From the NCBI GenBank assembly GCA_002898075.1, contig BDSV01000140.1, positions 1 to 60,143 on the forward strand: a stretch of 60,143 nt of DNA, read 5' to 3'. Each line of letters begins with the position of its first letter. The stretch's first letter is position 1. A program made the translations under genes and the position numbers. A model generated the notes under the pieces. That model did no database searches. It was not told the origin of the DNA and worked only from the letters and a program-made list of their open reading frames with translations. This document shows, piece by piece, positions 27,618 to 35,814 of the stretch. This stretch comes from a bacterium BMS3Abin03. Lineage in GTDB: Bacteria > Bacteroidota > Ignavibacteria > Ignavibacteriales > Ignavibacteriaceae.

Positions 27618-28127
27618 TTGAAGCGACGAAAAATAAATATTATCCACAAAAGGAATCTTTTCTTTTTTATAATAATCTTATTCCTCCTTCCGGTTAAATT
27701 TTATGCGCAGGAAACCAATTACATCGCTATTTCATCTGCTGTTTTTGATATACTGCAGCAAGTTGATCCGGCGTATGAAACCAGGATTGAATTCAGGTTA
27801 GGCGAAACAAATTTATGGGGTCATCCGTTTAGCGGGATAATGGTCAATACCGGCGGCGCAGCGTTTCTTTATTTGGGGCTTTATTACGACATACCGGTAG
27901 GGGATTATTTTTACATAACACCAAGTTTTGCCCCCGGTCTCTATGCGAAAAATAAAAGCAAGGATTTAAATCTTGTTTTGCAATTCCGTTCGCAGATTGA
28001 GATTGCATATAAATTCGAGAACAAATCAAGAATAAGTATTGGGTTCAGTCATGTTTCAAATGCGAGTCTTGGTAAAGAAAATCCTGGAGTTGAAAGCTTG
28101 GTACTAACATATATTATTCCTCTTTAA
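27618..28127 (+). CDS. PagL-like lipid A 3-O-deacylase (acyloxyacyl hydrolase family)
   Basis: There is no ATG in frame near the signal peptide, so a TTG at 27618 is the most likely start (169 residues). The first in-frame ATG, at 27546, would add residues unlike a leader. A hydrophobic signal (NLFFFIIILFLLPVKFYAQ) precedes an eight-strand-type barrel. The PagL signature lies near the C-terminus: RISIGFSHVSNASLG and ENPGVESLVLTYIIPL, holding the His and Ser of the HxSN motif and a following Glu. PagL removes a 3-O-acyl chain from lipid A at the outer membrane. The family assignment is good; activity is inferred. Confidence 0.8.
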   Translation: MKRRKINIIHKRNLFFFIIILFLLPVKFYAQETNYIAISSAVFDILQQVDPAYETRIEFRLGETNLWGHPFSGIMVNTGGAAFLYLGLYYDIPVGDYFYITPSFAPGLYAKNKSKDLNLVLQFRSQIEIAYKFENKSRISIGFSHVSNASLGKENPGVESLVLTYIIPL

Positions 28128-28190
28128 GAAATTCCTCTCATTTGGAATCCTTCTTTTAAAAAATAACTTTTCACATAATTTTCGTATAAA

Positions 28191-29492
28191 TTATTTTTTA
28201 ACTGCTTTTAAAAAGTATGGTGTCAGGTAAATATTTGCGGATAATCTTCCCAATACAAAAGAAACAGCAGCGGCAACTGCACCCACTATAGAAAAAAGTT
28301 TTACTGCCAGGAACATAGAAATAATAATAATTATAAATTCAGAAGCAGTACCTAAAGTAATAGGTTTGGTTTTCTTAATATTTACAAGTGCGGCGCGCTG
28401 AAAACTTATTAAGACGGTAAGTGCCGGAAAAACAGCCATTATCATTAGGGGTAACTTTGCAAAATCGGTTAATGTTTTTGATAACCCGGAAACATCGTTG
28501 AACCATATATCCGATAAGTGAGTAAATGAGATTACGAATAGGATAATAGTCGATATGCTGCCTAAGATTATCGCAAAGTTTCTGAGCGGAATGTAACCGC
28601 CCCGATCTTCTCCTATCTGTGCAATTACCACCTCCTGGTATGACAACCCCAAAGCTCTGAATATAAAAACGAATGAAGTAATTACAGGCAGCACAGCCAA
28701 CGATTCAATAGCCATCCGGCTTTGTCCTACAAAAAAAGTAACAAATGGCTGAACACCCAGAGTGATTAAAGATGTGAGTGCCAGCGGATAATAAAAAATG
28801 CAAATCTTTTTATATGTTAATTTATTATTGATAGGTTCGGATATATCTTTAATCTTTTTAAGGATTTTAAGCGACATAAACTTACTGGCTAATGCTTCCG
28901 CTATAACGGCAACAGACAGTGCGGATGCGCCGACAACTACACCCGGTACGTTAACGAATGAAAAAAGTATTATCGCTGTAACAGTCATGGTTATTAGTCT
29001 GATAACCGTTCCGTATGCTACTCTTCGGGTCATATTATTTCTTATCAGGATTCCCTGGTAAAATCTTCGGTATCCGATTGCAGCAGGCCAGGGGATTAAA
29101 ATTATTATTGCAAGGTGTGTTAAAAAAGACACTTCATGCGGTAACCCGATTAAATCTTCTGTTATGAAATAAAATATTGGCGGTAAAATCAATAGCAGCA
29201 TCGAAACCGTAAGTATAAAATTTAATGTGTAAGTAAAGTTTTTCAGCTTGGAAAATGACAGCTTATCTTTTACAAGAGCAGTAGATGCACTCATAATCAT
29301 AATTACAGGGGCTTCAATTATCAGTGCAAATGCAAAAGCGACACCGTAAGCGGCTAAGTTATATTTTGGCTCATCTAATCTTGCGATCAATGCGGAGAGA
29401 AAAGGACCCTCCAGCGACATCATTAACCAGGTTACAGCCAAAGGCAGCCAGAAGGCAAATATTATTTTTGTAGTTAATTTGCTTGAGTGCAT
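28191..29492 (-). CDS. ANKH/MATE-like polytopic membrane transporter
   Basis: The 433-residue protein has about 12 hydrophobic segments arranged as two halves. The sequence fits the MOP/MATE-like superfamily and resembles the ANKH (progressive ankylosis) branch: WLPLAVTWLMMSLEGPFLSA, PKYNLAAYGVAFAFALIIE, GYRRFYQGILIRNNMTRR, then FYYPLALTSLITLGVQPF. The last two motifs mark the start of the second half and the conserved loop. In animals ANKH exports ATP/citrate; bacterial homologues have no assigned substrate. A lipid or drug exporter is an alternative. It is a lone gene, convergent with the PagL-like gene. Confidence 0.68.
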   Translation of the reverse strand: MHSSKLTTKIIFAFWLPLAVTWLMMSLEGPFLSALIARLDEPKYNLAAYGVAFAFALIIEAPVIMIMSASTALVKDKLSFSKLKNFTYTLNFILTVSMLLLILPPIFYFITEDLIGLPHEVSFLTHLAIIILIPWPAAIGYRRFYQGILIRNNMTRRVAYGTVIRLITMTVTAIILFSFVNVPGVVVGASALSVAVIAEALASKFMSLKILKKIKDISEPINNKLTYKKICIFYYPLALTSLITLGVQPFVTFFVGQSRMAIESLAVLPVITSFVFIFRALGLSYQEVVIAQIGEDRGGYIPLRNFAIILGSISTIILFVISFTHLSDIWFNDVSGLSKTLTDFAKLPLMIMAVFPALTVLISFQRAALVNIKKTKPITLGTASEFIIIIISMFLAVKLFSIVGAVAAAVSFVLGRLSANIYLTPYFLKAVKK

Positions 29493-29643
29493 ATTCTACG
29501 GAGATGAAAAAAAATTAGATTGTTGGCAAAGTTAAAAATAAATAGGTTAATATAATTCGTAAAGTTTTATAAATTCTATAATTAAAATATGACGGTTTGA
29601 ACAAAAGGAAGTGTATAATTTAAATGATAAGAAGAAGGATAAA

Positions 29644-30234
29644 ATGAGAACAATTATATTAACTCTATTGGGTGTTACCGCTTTAATATTTGTTTCTTGT
29701 AAGGGAGATAACAAAACAGATAAAATTACCGATGCACAAAAACAGGAAATGCGGAAAAGCGCAAAAGAATTTATGACGCAACTGAAGGGAATTCTTTTCA
29801 GAGAAATGAAAGCCGGAGGGGTTCAGAATGCCGTTGCTGTTTGTTCCGATACGGCGCAGGTGCTAACGAATAACTTTGGATTGCAGCGAGGGATTTATAT
29901 CAGAAGGATTTCGTTTAAGAACAGGAATAAAAATGATTATCCGGATGAATATGAAAGCAAAGTGCTGCAACAATTTAAACAAATGCAATCCGAAGGAAAG
30001 CTATCGAAACAATCCGAACGTATCGAAATTGTTAAAGAGAATGACCATAAATATTTAAGATATATGAAACCGATATTTGTAGGTACAGCATGTTTAAATT
30101 GTCATGGCAGCGATCGGGATATTTCATCGGCAGTAAAAAACATTCTTACTGAAAAATATCCTGATGATAAAGCTGTAAACTACAAAGCGGGTGATCTGAG
30201 AGGGGCAGTATCTATTAAGAAGCTTATTAATTAA
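29644..30234 (+). CDS. DUF3365 (Tll0287-like) lipoprotein with CxxCH motif
   Basis: The frame opens at 29611, but the ATG at 29644 begins a lipoprotein signal (MRTIILTLLGVTALIFVSC); 196 residues remain. The mature part is charged and helical, with NAVAVCSDTAQVLTNNFG and IYIRRISFKNRNKNDYPDE followed by a haem-attachment motif in FVGTACLNCHGS. This order (Cys-Ser near a helix, RRIS-F-NP/KND-DE, then CxxCH) is that of DUF3365/Tll0287-like domains, which bind haem in a PAS-like fold. It is probably a redox or gas sensor or a small cytochrome of the periplasm. The terminal segment YKAGDLRGAVSIKKLI fits the family. Confidence 0.85.
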   Translation: MRTIILTLLGVTALIFVSCKGDNKTDKITDAQKQEMRKSAKEFMTQLKGILFREMKAGGVQNAVAVCSDTAQVLTNNFGLQRGIYIRRISFKNRNKNDYPDEYESKVLQQFKQMQSEGKLSKQSERIEIVKENDHKYLRYMKPIFVGTACLNCHGSDRDISSAVKNILTEKYPDDKAVNYKAGDLRGAVSIKKLIN

Positions 30235-30236
30235 AT

Positions 30237-30338
30237 AGCGAGGCTGTCTTAGAAGTATTATTAGCTTGTCTTTCTCGGTGCAACCTGCATATAGGACAGG
30301 CAGTGGAAATGACGAACAAGTAAAAAGACAGCCTCGCT
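30237..30338. repeat. Inverted repeat between convergent genes, terminator-like
   Basis: A perfect 14-bp inverted repeat AGCGAGGCTGTCTT/AAGACAGCCTCGCT has arms at 30237-30250 and 30325-30338, separated by 74 bases. It begins three bases after the stop of the DUF3365 gene and ends nine bases before the stop of the peptidase gene, so it could act as a terminator in both directions. The outer sequence GGCTGTCT is shared with the element at 38.6-38.8 kb, which suggests a dispersed, MITE-like family. Confidence 0.75.
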
Positions 30339-30346
30339 GCAGAATA

Positions 30347-32428
30347 TTATTTCATCAGCAGCATCTTTTTTGTGCTGACGAAGTTTCCTGCTTTTAAAGT
30401 ATAAAAGTAAACACCGCTTGGTAAATTTGCCGCGTTAAATACTACTTCATATTTACCGGCTTCCTTTTGTTCGTTTAACAAGCAAACGATTTCATTGCCT
30501 AAAATATCATAAACTTTAAGTGTGACAAATTCGCTTTCGGGAATCCGGAAAACTATTTTTGTGCCCGGGTTAAACGGGTTCGGGTAGTTTTGCTCCAGCG
30601 AATATGTTTTTATTTGTAATGTGGAGTTCTCAGCATTAACCAGCACGGCTTCGTAAAGCGTTACGTTTATATCATCGACATACCATCCGTCTTTTGTAAT
30701 ATAGCTGTCTGACATTATCAGATACCTGAATGTAATTTGCTTGCCGATAAACTCACTTATATCGATCGATTCTTTAACCCAGGTAGGTTGTACGCCATCA
30801 TACAACGGCTCACCCGGCGGTTGAAAGCTTCCGGTACCGGCATTGGTATATTTACCTTTCATCGATTCCCAGCTCGAACCAAGATCGGTTGAAACCTGGA
30901 ACTGACCGTAATCCCAATCGGTTTCAATATTCCATTGAGTTTGAAATTCAATAGTTGCTCCCAGTATATTAGTTAAATCTATCGTACCGTTATATTCGAA
31001 AGATGCATTATAATTATTCGGATAATCTTCTCCGGGAGAATCCGTAAACGAAAATGGTGCGGATACAAATTTTTCAGGGGTTACATCCCAATTACCCGTT
31101 ATTGTCCAGTTGTCGGTGTTTGCAGCGCTATCCGCAAAAACAATATTCATGGGCGACACATAAAATTGGAAGAAATCTTCCGGGGGAATATATCCGGGCG
31201 GATTAAAACCCCCGCCTCCAACAGGCAGAGTTATAATTATTGAAGAATCGGCATCCTGTGCGGCAATATAGTATTGAACGATAGTTCCGAGAGGTTGTCC
31301 GGGAATAGTAAAATTGTAAGTATCGGAAACACTGTTCGTTGATCCTACAACATCAAAAAACTCAGAAAACCCTGTACCGTAGTTAACTCTGTAATATAAG
31401 CGCGGCGCTTGTATCCCGGTTCCAATCGTCAAACTGGTTACGATATCGGCTGCGGCAGCTATATCATCGGAATTATCTCTTGATGCAACGGGTGTATGTA
31501 TAATCTTAATATCGAGATTCAGTGCGTATGTGGCGAGAGTGGCAAAAGCTAACTTTGCCATCTTTCCATAATACGGCTGATTAAAGTAGATGTATTTGTC
31601 GTTTGTTGTATGGTAGTAGTCGTTAAAATCATTATCATCCTCAATCAGTAATATTGCACCGAAACCGTTACTCCAGAAAGAAGCGTGGTCGCTGTATGTA
31701 GATCCCGGATTCATAATTAACAAGTCTAAACCAATTCCGTACGAAGTATTTATTTCCACCATTTTGTCTTTAAGATCCAAAGAGTTACCAACGCTTCGTG
31801 CATGGATATTTGCAACATTATCATTGTCAGAATCCCACCCTATCATATCTAAATTAATTACACCTAATATCGAGTCTCCCTGGTTTGCAGCGTTTTGAGC
31901 AAAATAAGCGCTGCCGATTAGCCCTTGTTCTTCCTCATCCCATAATGCGTACACAATTGTATAGGGAAACGAGTATTGAGAGAGCACCCGGGCTGCTTCC
32001 AACACTGCCGAAGTTCCGCTTGCATTATCATCTGCACCCGGTGCTATTGCACCCGAGGGCATATCGTCGTAATGGGCACAAATTATATACTTTTGGTTCA
32101 GGAACTCGGTACCTGTCTGCACTGCATATACATTTCTTCCCGTTGAACTAAATGATTGATTGAAAACTTCGAGTCCGTAAAACTCTAATTTTTGTTGAAT
32201 ATAATCTGCAGCTTTATCGTTAGACGGCTGGTTTTTATTCCGCGAAACAATTGTATATGGCTGTCCATTAATTATTGTTTGAACGTCGCCTGAAAGTTCC
32301 CGGTCAAAATAAACAAGTGAATCTATATTTGTATTATCTATTATCGATTGAACTATCGGAGATTGAGAAAAGACTCTGCTTTGGGTGAACAAAGATAAAA
32401 GAATAATAGGCAGTAGAAGCTTTTTCAT
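30347..32428 (-). CDS. Secreted M28 family metallopeptidase with T9SS type A sorting domain
   Basis: The 693-residue protein has a signal peptide (MKKLLLPIILLSLFTQSRVF, then SQ). The M28 zinc aminopeptidase domain (about 65-305) shows all ligands of the co-catalytic centre: H in ICAHYDDMPSG, D in PGADDNASGTSAV, the EE pair in LWDEEEQGLIGSAYF, D in VINLDMIGWDSD and H in SDHASFWSNG. A MAM/adhesin-like jelly-roll follows (NWTITGNWDVTPEKF, GWYVDDINVTLYE). The C-terminus is the sorting domain: QNYPNPFNPGTKIVF, TLKVYDILGNEIVCLL and LPSGVYFYTL. It is probably exported by the T9SS and degrades peptides at the cell surface. It is separated from its neighbours and likely monocistronic. Confidence 0.93.
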   Translation of the reverse strand: MKKLLLPIILLSLFTQSRVFSQSPIVQSIIDNTNIDSLVYFDRELSGDVQTIINGQPYTIVSRNKNQPSNDKAADYIQQKLEFYGLEVFNQSFSSTGRNVYAVQTGTEFLNQKYIICAHYDDMPSGAIAPGADDNASGTSAVLEAARVLSQYSFPYTIVYALWDEEEQGLIGSAYFAQNAANQGDSILGVINLDMIGWDSDNDNVANIHARSVGNSLDLKDKMVEINTSYGIGLDLLIMNPGSTYSDHASFWSNGFGAILLIEDDNDFNDYYHTTNDKYIYFNQPYYGKMAKLAFATLATYALNLDIKIIHTPVASRDNSDDIAAAADIVTSLTIGTGIQAPRLYYRVNYGTGFSEFFDVVGSTNSVSDTYNFTIPGQPLGTIVQYYIAAQDADSSIIITLPVGGGGFNPPGYIPPEDFFQFYVSPMNIVFADSAANTDNWTITGNWDVTPEKFVSAPFSFTDSPGEDYPNNYNASFEYNGTIDLTNILGATIEFQTQWNIETDWDYGQFQVSTDLGSSWESMKGKYTNAGTGSFQPPGEPLYDGVQPTWVKESIDISEFIGKQITFRYLIMSDSYITKDGWYVDDINVTLYEAVLVNAENSTLQIKTYSLEQNYPNPFNPGTKIVFRIPESEFVTLKVYDILGNEIVCLLNEQKEAGKYEVVFNAANLPSGVYFYTLKAGNFVSTKKMLLMK

Positions 32429-32569
32429 AAAGGACCCCTTATGCTTGATAAATAAAAAATGTTGCTTGCTTTCAATAATAAAATTAGCAAGATTAATTAT
32501 AAAACTCCATTTGCAGACGGCGTTTATTTTGCTGCGGAATCATAAAATGTGCTGTTGAATATATACATT

Positions 32570-33511
32570 TTACAAATTGAATGTTTGCCTGTACCAATCT
32601 ACTGTTTCTTTTAATGCTTTTTCATGAGGAGTTGAATGATTACCGAATGCCTGTTCAAATTTTGTATGATCTACTACGTAGGGTTTTTCATAGTTCGGAA
32701 GGACTTCTTTCAACTCTTTAATTACCGGGTTGAATAGAGCCATTGTGTTCACAACAAATTTTGATGCGGTTTTCACCGAAGGAAATGTTTCGGTTATGTT
32801 GAATAGCAGATGCAGGAATTTTTTTGTTGAAATTGTTTCGGCGCTTGGAACATGCCAGATCTCACCAAAAGCGCTTTCGTGTTCGGATAAAATAACCAAC
32901 CCTTTAGCAAAATCTCTTATAAATGTGTAAGTATGCGGCTGATCGATTTTCCCCAGTATAGTTACACTTTTTTCTTCGATGGCGGGTTTAATTACTTTTT
33001 CACCAATTATAGAATTAATAACTCTCGGTCCGAAAAAATCGGATGCCCTCCCGATAGTAACTTTTACTTTACCGTCTTTGTGTGCGGTCATTAATCTATC
33101 AGCCATTCTGGCTCTAACTTTTCCTTTAGATCCCTCAGCCCGGTAGGGTAGATCCTCTGCAAGATTTTCATTGCCGGTGCCGTACATGTAAAGATTATCA
33201 GCATAAATAAGCTCTGCTCCCGCATAAGCAGCGCCTTCCATTATCCCGTAAGTAATAGATGGAAACATTTCCGACCAAAGTCTGTATGGCGGCATCGCAC
33301 AATGGAAAATAGTTTTTGCACCCTCGCAAACTTCACGTGTGAGTTCCGGATCTGTAACATCTGCTTTTACTAATAGTGCCCCGCCGGGAATTTTGCCATT
33401 GCCGCTTTTATTGATCATCTTTACAGATTTTCCCTTTGCTAGCAATTCGTCTGCTACTGCGCAGCCCAGGGGACCGGTGCCAAACACTATGTTTTGTACG
33501 TTTATATTCAT
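32570..33511 (-). CDS. NAD(P)-dependent epimerase/dehydratase-like protein
   Basis: The 313-residue protein has an N-terminal Rossmann fold with an atypical glycine motif (IVFGTGPLGCAVADELLAKG). The second strand and VKADVTDPE match an extended SDR. IFHCAMPPYRLW corresponds to the N[A/G]A region. The catalytic-loop stretch AELIYADNLYMYGTGNEN includes the active-site tyrosine, but the usual YxxxK spacing is not obvious. PHTYTFIRDFAKGLVIL matches the substrate-domain part of NmrA/epimerase proteins. It is probably a cytosolic sugar-nucleotide or steroid-like oxidoreductase; the substrate is unknown. It stands alone. Confidence 0.8.
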   Translation of the reverse strand: MNINVQNIVFGTGPLGCAVADELLAKGKSVKMINKSGNGKIPGGALLVKADVTDPELTREVCEGAKTIFHCAMPPYRLWSEMFPSITYGIMEGAAYAGAELIYADNLYMYGTGNENLAEDLPYRAEGSKGKVRARMADRLMTAHKDGKVKVTIGRASDFFGPRVINSIIGEKVIKPAIEEKSVTILGKIDQPHTYTFIRDFAKGLVILSEHESAFGEIWHVPSAETISTKKFLHLLFNITETFPSVKTASKFVVNTMALFNPVIKELKEVLPNYEKPYVVDHTKFEQAFGNHSTPHEKALKETVDWYRQTFNL

Positions 33512-34015
33512 TAGTTCTGCTCGTAAATTATTTTAAAAATATTACAATAATATAATCGATATAAACTACAGTAAATGTTTAATTTACCATTAGTTTAATA
33601 TAGAACGAAAGGCATTTAAAAGATAAAAAAATACTGGAATTAATCCAGTACTTTGTAAAATAAAATTACCCGGCTAATCGATTGACATTCTCAATTTGTG
33701 AAAAAATTGACGATTTTACACTATAAAACCGGTATTTTTGATTGTTCTTCTTCCCAATCCAGCGGGAAAAGTGGGAACCCATTAAATTGTTAAGTCTTTT
33801 TGATCCTTGTTTTCACTACAATTACTTTTTTAAAGTGAACTTATTTATTAGGAGGCTTCGCGAAACTTATTCTTCACAAAATGCTTAATATTACTTGATT
33901 AGTTTGGAAGTGCTATTTTATTCATTTTTCAATGCTTCGCCTTCCTTATTGATTAGTTTTGACACTAATATTAATACTATTTGTTTACCTTATATAAGTT
34001 TTGCAGAGGATTTTA
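33512..34015. other. Intergenic region, no gene recognised
   Basis: About 500 AT-rich bases lie between the epimerase start and the thioredoxin-like gene's stop. The words GCTTCGC and TTTTTCA recur around 33850-33950 but form no long repeat. No RNA gene or plausible ORF was seen. Confidence 0.4.
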
Positions 34016-34675
34016 TTAATAATTTTTTTTATAAAGTGTATTTTGTGTTGTTTTAAGATGCGAATATTTCTTCGGGGTTTGCAGCAGAATTTCAGCCAAT
34101 TCGCTTTCGAAATCTTTTCCTTTATTCCTTCCGTACCAAAGATGAAGCTGCTGTGTAAACTCTTCTTTTGACAATCCTTCTGTTTTAAGTTTTGTAACAA
34201 GCTCCTGTGCGGTTTTAGGGCGCGGTCCCCATCGAAATAATTTATTGCCTTCGGTATCAAACGCAATTAATTGGGGTATGCTTCTGTTTCCGTTTATCAG
34301 GTACATATCCATTATGTGAGGATTTTCATCCCTCAGAATTATTTTGAGATGAATATTATTATTTAGTTCGGCAGCTTTTGCAATAATAGGAAGGTTTTGC
34401 GCCGAGTCACCGCACCAGCTTTCTGTAATTACCATCCAGATTTGTGGCTGTTTGATTTTCTCGATTGCGTTTATCAGTTCATTTGACGGTTTAAAATGTT
34501 TCTCGATTCTGGTAATTCTTTGGAAATTTATTTTCCTGTAATCATAATGTTTCCTTTCTATCCCCTCAAGCTCATAAGAGTTCATATCCTTTAGTTCATC
34601 TATAGTCATTTTTTTGTATTCATCGTAGGTCATTACATTTTTTGGATTCATACTGTTAAAAAACACCGGTAACAT
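34016..34675 (-). CDS. Thioredoxin family protein (Thioredoxin_9-like)
   Basis: The 219-residue cytosolic protein has no signal peptide. An N-terminal helical part (EYKKMTIDELKDMNSYELEG) precedes a thioredoxin-like domain with WMVITESWCGDSAQNLPIIA. Its active site is a single cysteine (WCGDS). Next come LKIILRDENPHIMDMYLING and the cis-Pro segment RSIPQLIAFDTEGNKLFRWG. This matches the thioredoxin-9 family, found in Firmicutes and Bacteroidota. A second ATG eight residues in (34651) could be the true start. The monothiol site argues for a role in mixed-disulfide chemistry. The target is unknown. Confidence 0.88.
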   Translation of the reverse strand: MLPVFFNSMNPKNVMTYDEYKKMTIDELKDMNSYELEGIERKHYDYRKINFQRITRIEKHFKPSNELINAIEKIKQPQIWMVITESWCGDSAQNLPIIAKAAELNNNIHLKIILRDENPHIMDMYLINGNRSIPQLIAFDTEGNKLFRWGPRPKTAQELVTKLKTEGLSKEEFTQQLHLWYGRNKGKDFESELAEILLQTPKKYSHLKTTQNTLYKKNY

Positions 34676-34877
34676 TTTTCCTCACAAAAATTATTAGCTT
34701 AAAACACTCAATTATTTTTTTTATATTCAAGTTAGAAGCAAAATTTATCCAATAGATTCAAACTACGGGATATAAATTTTTGTTACTGTTAATTAGCAGA
34801 CAGTACCATCTAATTCGACTTTTTTTATGAGTTAAATATCTTAACTTAAAATTAAACTAATAATTATTTAAGGAAGC

Positions 34878-35261
34878 ATGACAACAGAAACGAAATACTT
34901 CACACCTGCCGAAGCCCGTAAGACACTTCCGCTGGTAAGACAGATAGTAAAAGATATATTAAAAACTACCCATGAGATGAGATTGATTGCAGACGAATTG
35001 GGAACAAATGCCGAGGAAGATCCGAGAATAAGGGAAATGGCTGGCGATGTTGAAGGTTTTATGAAAGAGCTTGAGGAGATAGGATGCTATTTTAAGGATT
35101 GGAATTTTTCTATAGGGCTGGTTGATTTTCCCGGTGTAATAGACGGAAAAGAAGTTTTTCTCTGCTGGAAAAGCGATGAGGATGAGATAAAATTTTATCA
35201 CTCGATTGAAGATGGATTTGCCGGAAGAATACCCATCCCGGAAGAGTATTTTTCCGCGTAA
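34878..35261 (+). CDS. DUF2203 family protein
   Basis: The 127-residue cytosolic protein has the DUF2203 pattern: YFTPAEARKTLPLVRQIVKD at the N-terminus, a helical middle, and ELEEIGCYFKDWNFSIGLVD then FPGVIDGKEVFLCWKSDEDE and IKFYHSIEDGFAGRIPIPEE at the end. The family is widespread, small and without a known function. A ribosome site (AAGGAAG) precedes the ATG. The gene is divergent from the thioredoxin-like gene and convergent with the small lipoprotein gene. Confidence 0.9.
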   Translation: MTTETKYFTPAEARKTLPLVRQIVKDILKTTHEMRLIADELGTNAEEDPRIREMAGDVEGFMKELEEIGCYFKDWNFSIGLVDFPGVIDGKEVFLCWKSDEDEIKFYHSIEDGFAGRIPIPEEYFSA

Positions 35262-35268
35262 CAACTTT

Positions 35269-35697
35269 TTATTCAGTTAAATCAAATTCAACCGAACTAT
35301 CTACTTTTTTATTTGTAAAATTATCTTTTATGTGAAAAAATAATTTATATTTGCCCAACGAGTAAGTAGAATCGAGTTCGAACTGCACTTCAAGCTGCAG
35401 ATCAGTAATTTTCTCATTGTTTGTTTTATTTATCACGTCCGAAAAAATGTCTTCAATCTTTTTCCCTTCAGGTGTTAATAGATCAACGCTGTAACTGATC
35501 GAAGCTGTGTACGTGTTAGATTGAGCGTTATCTTTCTGATTGAATCCTTTTACATTTATTGTCGCATTCACTTCCCAGCTTTCACCCAAATCGTATGCAA
35601 ATGCTTCCGGACTGAATGCTTCGAGTTTTACATCCTCTTTGCTGCATGCAAAGAGAAAGAGAAATGTGATAGGTAAAAAAACAAAGTAGATTTTCAT
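35269..35697 (-). CDS. Small lipoprotein of unknown function
   Basis: The 142-residue protein has a lipoprotein signal (MKIYFVFLPITFLFLFAC, C18). The mature part is a predicted all-beta domain: SWEVNATINVKGFNQKDN, TASISYSVDLLTPEGKK, and SLGKYKLFFHIKDNFTNKK. It looks like a single Ig-like sandwich with strands of about eight residues. I do not recognise a family. It ends seven bases from the stop of the DUF2203 gene, in convergent orientation, and is downstream of serC with a hairpin between them, so it is probably transcribed on its own. Confidence 0.65.
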   Translation of the reverse strand: MKIYFVFLPITFLFLFACSKEDVKLEAFSPEAFAYDLGESWEVNATINVKGFNQKDNAQSNTYTASISYSVDLLTPEGKKIEDIFSDVINKTNNEKITDLQLEVQFELDSTYSLGKYKLFFHIKDNFTNKKVDSSVEFDLTE

Positions 35698-35719
35698 ATC
35701 TGCCTGCTAAAAAAATAAC

Positions 35720-35798
35720 CGAGGTTGACTCATGTTTTACTCAAATAGGGGGAACGAGGAGTAACAATGGGTCAGCATTGTTTTTTGAGTCAACCTCG
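35720..35798 (-). terminator. Inverted-repeat terminator between serC and the small lipoprotein gene
   Basis: A perfect 13-bp inverted repeat has CGAGGTTGACTCA (35720-35732) and TGAGTCAACCTCG (35786-35798) as arms with a 53-base spacer. In the leftward direction the stem is followed by a T-rich run (the complement of AAAAAAATAA at about 35709-35718). This fits a terminator of serC transcription. The arms look weakly like the GGCTGTCT repeats at 30.2 and 38.6 kb. Confidence 0.7.
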
Positions 35799-35814
35799 AA
35801 ATATTGAAATATTG

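Noticed and set aside
33985-34266. 93-codon minus-strand frame at the 3' end of the thioredoxin-like gene
   Set aside because: Out-of-frame shadow of the thioredoxin-like gene, running into AT-rich intergenic sequence.
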